The notes under the pieces: generated by a model
Database searches by the model: none
Told to the model about the DNA's origin: nothing
The model's input: only the letters and a program-made list of their open reading frames with translations
Assembly (NCBI GenBank): GCA_963853835.1
Contig: OY970833.1
Span: 21,546,974 to 21,610,973, forward strand
Source of the DNA: Calendula officinalis
Lineage: Eukaryota; Streptophyta; Magnoliopsida; Asterales; Asteraceae
Reading direction: 5' to 3'
DNA length: 64,000 nucleotides
Position numbers and translations under genes: made by a program
Shown here: piece after piece, positions 59,347 through 64,000 of the stretch
Layout of the letters: each line of letters starts with the position of its first letter
Numbering within the stretch: position 1 is the stretch's first letter

Positions 59347-59967
59347 TTTATATCTTTAGCCACTTTCAAATATAAAACATCATCCCATAGCCCTTGAGCC
59401 TTACATTATAACCCTTAAGTCCTCTTGAAAGTTCTAAGTATTACTTTAGTGGTACTGATTAAGTTTAGATACAAACCTATGACAATGATATTTTTTGTAA
59501 CATTATGCGTGTTTTCACCCTGAAATATACACCTAAATAATTTGAGTGATATGAGTGAAACAACCCGTGATAAAGTCAAAGTCCTGTGGAATTGAAGTAT
59601 TTGAACAACTTAGCACTAGTATCTTACTTCTTCTTAAAGCATTTAGGCCTTCTAAGTTTAGAAGTTCTTAATCTTAAACTTAATCTTAAATTTCTACTTT
59701 GGAAAACATCTTAAACACCACAAAATAAAAAAATATTGCTTAGGGGATTCAAACCCAAGACCTTTTGCGAGTACGGACTGTGTGTTAACCAATTGATCTA
59801 CTTGATACTTTGCTTTATCCCAAAAAAACATCCTACATAACGCAAAAACTTAAAACGCCCAGTCAACCAGCAGCCACTATCCGCACGACCACAACCAGCA
59901 ACCACTATCACTATTGTCGTCACCACCCACTACTTGATCGCCGTCAAATTTAGTCATAGGGTATCCG
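59347..59967. other. A+T-rich DNA with one SINE-like segment
   Basis: A minus-strand tRNA-like unit lies at 59740-59805. A (CCA/ACC)-rich stretch occupies 59860-59930. No gene is visible. Confidence 0.4.
59740..59805 (-). mobile_element. tRNA-derived SINE-like segment
   Basis: On the minus strand TAGATCAATTGGTTAACACA (box-A-like) is followed ~35 bp later by GGGTTTGAATCCCC (box-B). Anticodon-arm pairing is not convincing, so a functional tRNA is unlikely. Confidence 0.45.
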
Positions 59968-59995
59968 CCGCCGCATTGTGCGGGTAACCTGCTAG
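59968..59995 (+). mobile_element. Helitron 3' terminus
   Basis: CCGCATTGTGCGG (hairpin CCGCA/TGCGG) is followed by GTAACCTG and CTAG at 59992-59995, then T. The 5' end of this element was not found. Confidence 0.5.
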
Positions 59996-60084
59996 TAAAT
60001 TTTAATTTCCTTAGCTAGATTAAAAATATGCTTTAGTCGTAATTTTGTCTAATGCTGTAGCTAGATTATTTTTCTCATTTTATT

Positions 60085-60480
60085 GCTTGAGGACGATCAA
60101 AGATTAAGTGTAAGGGGCTTCATATTGCCAAAATATACATAAAATATACATCTTTATTTTGGCAATATCTAACATTTTTAGCTAGAAATCATTAGAATTA
60201 CTCCAAAATACTTTCAATTACGTATTTTCTATGATTTCGGGATAATTACAAGATGTGAAGTAAAATGGATCTTTTCGCAAACAAATAAAGAAGAACAACG
60301 CGACACGTCCAAGTTGACGAAACCCAACGTGTAGGCATGTGAAGAACACGACATGTTGATCGATCTTTACAAGTTCTTTTATTAAGATTATTAGTGTTTC
60401 ATTTTTAATATATCTTTTATTAAGATAGTAATTTAAACAAAGCTTACTTGTGTATTTAGAGTTGTTTCTTGTTACTCAAA
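60085..60480. repeat. Possible gypsy LTR edge
   Basis: TTGAGGACGATCAAAGATTA then AGTGTAAGGGGCTTC resembles the region just before the 3' LTR of Tat/Athila-type gypsy elements (GAGGACGAGCAAAG...AAGTGTGGGGG). What follows is A+T-rich without coding sequence. The family is uncertain. Confidence 0.35.
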
Positions 60481-60510
60481 CAACATCATACTTTGAACAT
60501 TCGAGTAAAA

Positions 60511-60546
60511 CTAGAAGGGTACCCGCGCAATGCGGCGGCGGGTACC
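60511..60546 (-). mobile_element. Helitron 3' terminus (minus strand)
   Basis: On the minus strand a GGGTACCC...GGGTACCC hairpin (with GCCGC/GCG-rich loop) is followed by TT and CTAG (60514-60511), then T. The element extends to the right; its 5' end was not identified. The gene fragment at 61129 may be its cargo. Confidence 0.55.
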
Positions 60547-61128
60547 CTGTGTATATATTTTGGAGGATCAAAAGTTGTGCAATCGAAACATGTCGCCTTT
60601 AATGGTTTCAATGCAAGCGACAATCTGCATATATCAGCAAAAAAAAAACCCAACAATTCATTTTTAGGCTCATTTTCTAAAAAAATAATGCCATTTCTCT
60701 GTTCTAACCCTACCCGTTTCTCCAAGGACCAATTGTGATGTTATTAACTGCATACCTCTCTTCATTCTCTTACACCAAGAGTTTCATAAATAGATTCCAG
60801 GCTCTTATGTCTTACCTTTCATATAAACAGAATATGCAGAATTTCTTGCAGGTCAACAACCCTAAAAGTGTATTAGAAAAACATTGTATGTTTCTGTTTC
60901 AAAAAAGAAGCTTTCTAGAAGAATCATAATGAAACATAATCCTATAGTTAATTAATAAACATACCTTAAAGCACGTACAATTGCTTGCGGGCTGAAAATA
61001 AGATAAATAACGACACTCACAAATCAAAAGCATTATATTCCAGATTAAGAATAAATGCATTTAAAATAGTTACAAAAGACACCATGGATCACAAATAAAG
61101 CTCATTCATTTCCATATAAACCTTAAAA

Positions 61129-61530
61129 TCATAAGAGTGCAATATCATCAGCTCCCGTAGCTAGTGCAGTAACTTCTGGTTTCTGGGCAAGGAGTTGGCC
61201 AAGTAACTTCTGGTTTCTGGGCAAGGAGTTGGCCAAGTAACTTCTGGCTTCTAAGCCAACTAATATACCGTTTAAACCATGATGATGTTTGAACCACTTT
61301 TCACATCTTGGAAATCCATCAGCTGCCAAAAATTAATATATTAACTAATTCATATAGCAGAAAATGGCCTAAAGGTGGCAAATTGATATTATAGATATAT
61401 ATACTTACCAAACATACAATCATCACCTTTTGATGATAAATCATCATTGCATTCTATAACAAGTATTGTGTTTAATAACTGGTTGATGACTCCAATGTCC
61501 AATGGCCTCTTAATAAAGAATTAAGATGCA
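61129..61530 (-). pseudogene. Unidentified two-exon gene fragment, probably captured
   Basis: On the minus strand an exon ending at 61409 (PLDIGVINQLLNTILVIEC, then GDDCMF) has donor GTAAGT. The next exon, 61322-61129, follows TTTGGCAG and reads ADGFPRCEKWFKHHHGLNG, ILVGLEARSYLAN... PEVTALATGADDIALL, stop. Phases agree, so it derives from a real spliced gene that I do not recognise. A 34-bp tandem duplication (TAACTTCTGGTTTCTGGGCA plus 14 bp, 61169-61236) inside the last exon shifts the frame, arguing against function. It lies within the interval right of a Helitron 3' end. Confidence 0.45.
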
Positions 61531-61539
61531 AAAGTGTTG

Positions 61540-62700
61540 GTGGATCTTCTGCAACTACAAATTATAATCCATGTAACACAACCTTAAAAGTCCATTTGGC
61601 AGCATCCACTAATTCGGAACTTAATTTGAAAGCCATATTCGATTCGGGTCGTATTCTATGGTTACGATTCTACCATATACGTCTTTTGCATAATCGAGAA
61701 ACTAAAACCAATGGATCACCTGAAAATGTAGTTAACATAACCAAAAATATTCATTATTCAACACACCTCCACTGGAATGCACTTAAGAAAGTGATTAATA
61801 CCATAAAATCGGATCTATTTATGTTTATGTTGCCAGCAATGGATTTGATTGAGCTAAAAACAGTGTTGCAAGATAAGTATGCAGCGATACAAGCTTTTGT
61901 TCCATCAATTCCAGAGAAAAATAGAACAATCTAATATATGCTTATTGTGATGAAATAGAGAGAATGATGTGAGACTACCGCAAAGTTTAATAGTTGCGTC
62001 TCTCACAATCGGTATATGCTTTATATTGAATTAGTAGATCAGTGAGTCCATTTCCCATGGAAAATCCCTGTATCAAATAATAAAATTATAGAGAAAATAA
62101 AACAATAATAAAATCAAGATAAAAGAGATACATTAAGAACCGTTCATTAGTCATACTGAATGAAACTCGAATCTAAACATTAAAATCAGGATATAAAATC
62201 GAATTGAAGAACATTAAGAACCCTAATTTCAGTATATAAAATCGATTTGAGATGCAGATAAAAAACGAATTAAGAATCGATTGAGATACCTAAGCAAATT
62301 GAGATACAGTATATAAAATCCATTGAGATACTAAATGAGAATCGAATTGAACACTTACCAGAAGAATCGAATGGATGGTCAAAGAGTCTTGGGCCGCTAG
62401 GGGTTGCGTGATCGACTACATTTTCGTCTCTTCAATCTTCGGCCTTCCCGTGAAATCAGCAGCAATTTTAGAGTGTTGAGAATTAGGGTGTAATCGAGGA
62501 GGCAATGGTGGAACCAAGGAGGCAGTTTCTTGGTTAAGCAAAGAAATCATCATGTTAAAGGAATCGAGGCAATGGCTTCAAGTAGTTTGAATTTTCAAAG
62601 AAGTCGGATGTGTTTTTTCTACTGTGACGGGGCCAGGTAATTGTTTTAGTCGGAATCGAGGCCGCTATCATTTATTACATTTCTGTGTAGGCGTTTAACT
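61540..62700. other. Region without an identified gene
   Basis: A 112-codon ORF at 61596-61934 lacks recognisable motifs. 62160-62360 has repeated short words (AAATCGA, TTGAGATAC, AGAATCGA). It is probably Helitron filler. Confidence 0.35.
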
Positions 62701-62711
62701 GCAAACGACAG

Positions 62712-62772
62712 TCCGCCCTAGTGGTTTGGTCGTTGTTATTTAACCCGCAGGTTGCGAGTTCGAAACATGGCT
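62712..62772 (+). mobile_element. tRNA-derived SINE-like segment
   Basis: Box-A-like CCTAGTGGTTTGGTCG and box-B-like GCGAGTTCGAAAC lie ~30 bp apart. It has the degenerate form of a plant SINE head, not a complete tRNA. Confidence 0.45.
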
Positions 62773-62911
62773 GTAGCGTATTTTTTAACAAAATGGTTAA
62801 ATTCCAAAAATGACAAGTATTTGGCTGAATTTTTAGCCGGTTATTTAGGGAAAGGTCCTAAATGCATTATAAGTAGTAGAGATAACCAACTTGTACGTAG
62901 GTATACATATA

Positions 62912-63523
62912 CTAGCTACAAAACCCGCCCGATGGGCGGGTATGCTTCAAATTTTAGAATATATAAAAGTACCAGCAAAGATTAAATAAATTTCTTAATC
63001 ACATAATAATCGTTTAAATGTGGTGATGAATTTAATTAAAAATTAGATACATGAAGAAATGTTACATATAATTTACAAACGAAATAAGACTTCTTTGTAA
63101 ACGACATTTGATGTTGAATTAGTGTAATTGCCATCTCTGTCACAACAAATGACCTTCAATCCTTTCTTGCTCTTAACTCGAGATACAGCTACATAAAGCT
63201 GGCCATGTGAGAATACCGGTTTTTGCAGAAACAGGCCAACCTGAGAAAATGTCTGACCTTGAATTTTATTAATGGTCATAGCAAAGCATACTTGAACGGG
63301 GAATTGCCTCCGATTCAATTTGAAAGGATCTTTTTGTCGGAAAGACTAATAACCATGTGAGGGATAGCGCAAATTGTACCAACTTTGGCGCCATATATGA
63401 TCTTACCTTTGTTATATTGATTCTCATATGTAATATCTGAAGTCGCGTTTCGTTACATAATCTTGCTTTCTGATCAATGTTTCGCATACACATTAGTTCC
63501 TCCGGAATCCAATGAACAACCAC
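62912..63523 (-). mobile_element. 3' end of a once-autonomous Helitron
   Basis: On the minus strand the helicase C-terminus (stop at 63073) is followed 130 bp later by a CCCGCC/GGCGGG hairpin (62924-62940). TTTTGTAG and CTAG (62915-62912) follow, then T. This is the expected order for the 3' end of a Helitron. The rest of Rep/helicase is missing or outside the window. Confidence 0.75.
63073..63523 (-). pseudogene. Helitron helicase (Pif1-like) C-terminus, frameshifted
   Basis: The minus-strand reading RNIDQKARLCNETRLQ, then (in another frame) YGAKVGTICAIPHMVIS, and finally NRRQFPVQVCFAMTINKIQG, SHGQLYVAVSRVKS and TNSTSNVVYKEV matches the end of the Rep/helicase of plant Helitrons. FAMTINKIQGQ and YVAVSRVKS are superfamily 1 helicase motifs V and VI. 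At least two frame changes occur (near 63430 and 63320). Upstream of RNIDQ the match breaks off. Confidence 0.8.
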
Positions 63524-64000
63524 GATTACTTAGGACCAGCTTGCGAATTTGTGGCACCGTAGTAGAATCATTACCAATGGCACGCAGTGCGCCTAAGTGC
63601 GAAAAGACAGTGCAAGCTTTGTTATGCCGGAACCTAAATGTTAAGTCAGCAACACTTCCAAACAAGGAGAAAGAGAATCACTCGACTAAGAAGTCAGTGT
63701 TGGAGGGAGACTAATCCCTCTCTTCTAGTTGGAGCGCCGATCTTTAACTTCAGCATATGATGCGGGATTATGCAACGGAACACGTTTAAAATTCGGGATT
63801 AGCGATAACTTTTTAACTTCAAATCACGTGTGACATATAAATTTTTTATAAAGTAATATTTTTATAATCTTTTACTTTTAAAAATCTTTGAAATAATTTT
63901 ATAGTTAAAACAATATTTTCATATAACTTTCAGAACAATATTTAAATATAGTGATTACATATAGGGGGAGATTGTACTATGTATAAGTGTTTTATAAAGA
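63524..64000. other. Right edge, no identified gene
   Basis: ORFs at 63463-63714 (plus and minus) show no known motif. ATAGGGGGAGATTGTACTAT near 63961 resembles a Copia polypurine tract followed by a TG-starting LTR, but the window ends too soon to tell. Confidence 0.3.

Noticed and set aside
63463..63714. 83-codon ORF at the right edge
   Set aside because: It overlaps the antisense Helitron helicase remnant and has no recognisable domain.

Overview
This is nuclear DNA of a flowering plant, most likely a eudicot and plausibly an Asteraceae. The reasons are spliced genes with GT-AG introns, a sesquiterpene-synthase-type gene, many plant transposon families and an A+T-rich background. The organism is inferred, not proven. 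Only one host gene looks intact: an 11-exon, 421-codon ALG7/DPAGT1-type gene (UDP-GlcNAc:dolichyl-phosphate GlcNAc-1-phosphotransferase) at 28567-31271. Nearly everything else is transposable elements nested in one another, with decayed gene copies between them.

Layout. 2-5765: Copia-lineage LTR element with a dead gag, no pol, a very long structured leader and a 3' LTR lacking U3. 5766-7570: PIF/Harbinger-type segment with a Myb-like ORF broken by one stop codon. 8003-11196 (-): terpene synthase pseudogene whose small first exon lies 1.8 kb from exon 2; its introns hold Stowaway-type MITEs and SINE-like units. 11281-16450: nested hAT and MULE-type elements, some in a LINE fragment, with clean 8- or 9-bp target duplications, plus a Stowaway-type MITE. 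16605-18849: two TIR elements carrying CACATGTG palindromes. 20580-26640: LTR remnants, a second Harbinger Myb-like fragment, a 2.8-kb solo LTR of Del/Tekay gypsy type and 5' fragments of the ALG7-like gene. 27181-34965: hAT element, ALG7-like gene, LTR remnant, long-TIR MULE and gypsy protease fragment. 35527-46736: two Helitrons with a LINE between them; the LINE has an uninterrupted ORF2 and an 18-bp target duplication. The second Helitron carries a decayed three-exon RPA-like gene. 46897-56159: GGT-rich DNA element split by an 8.4-kb Copia element with 5-bp target duplication. 56305-59346: hAT transposon with frameshifted transposase. 59968-64000: Helitron 3' ends, a captured two-exon fragment and the C-terminus of a Helitron helicase.

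The most unusual signal is in the two Copia elements. Their non-coding leaders (and 3' non-coding regions) hold series of short hairpins in which one module is repeated while the flanking stems differ in sequence but still pair; one case shows a compensatory G-C to C-G swap. I know of no description of this and rate it the best candidate for an undescribed system. All readings were made by eye; no alignment, folding or database search was run.
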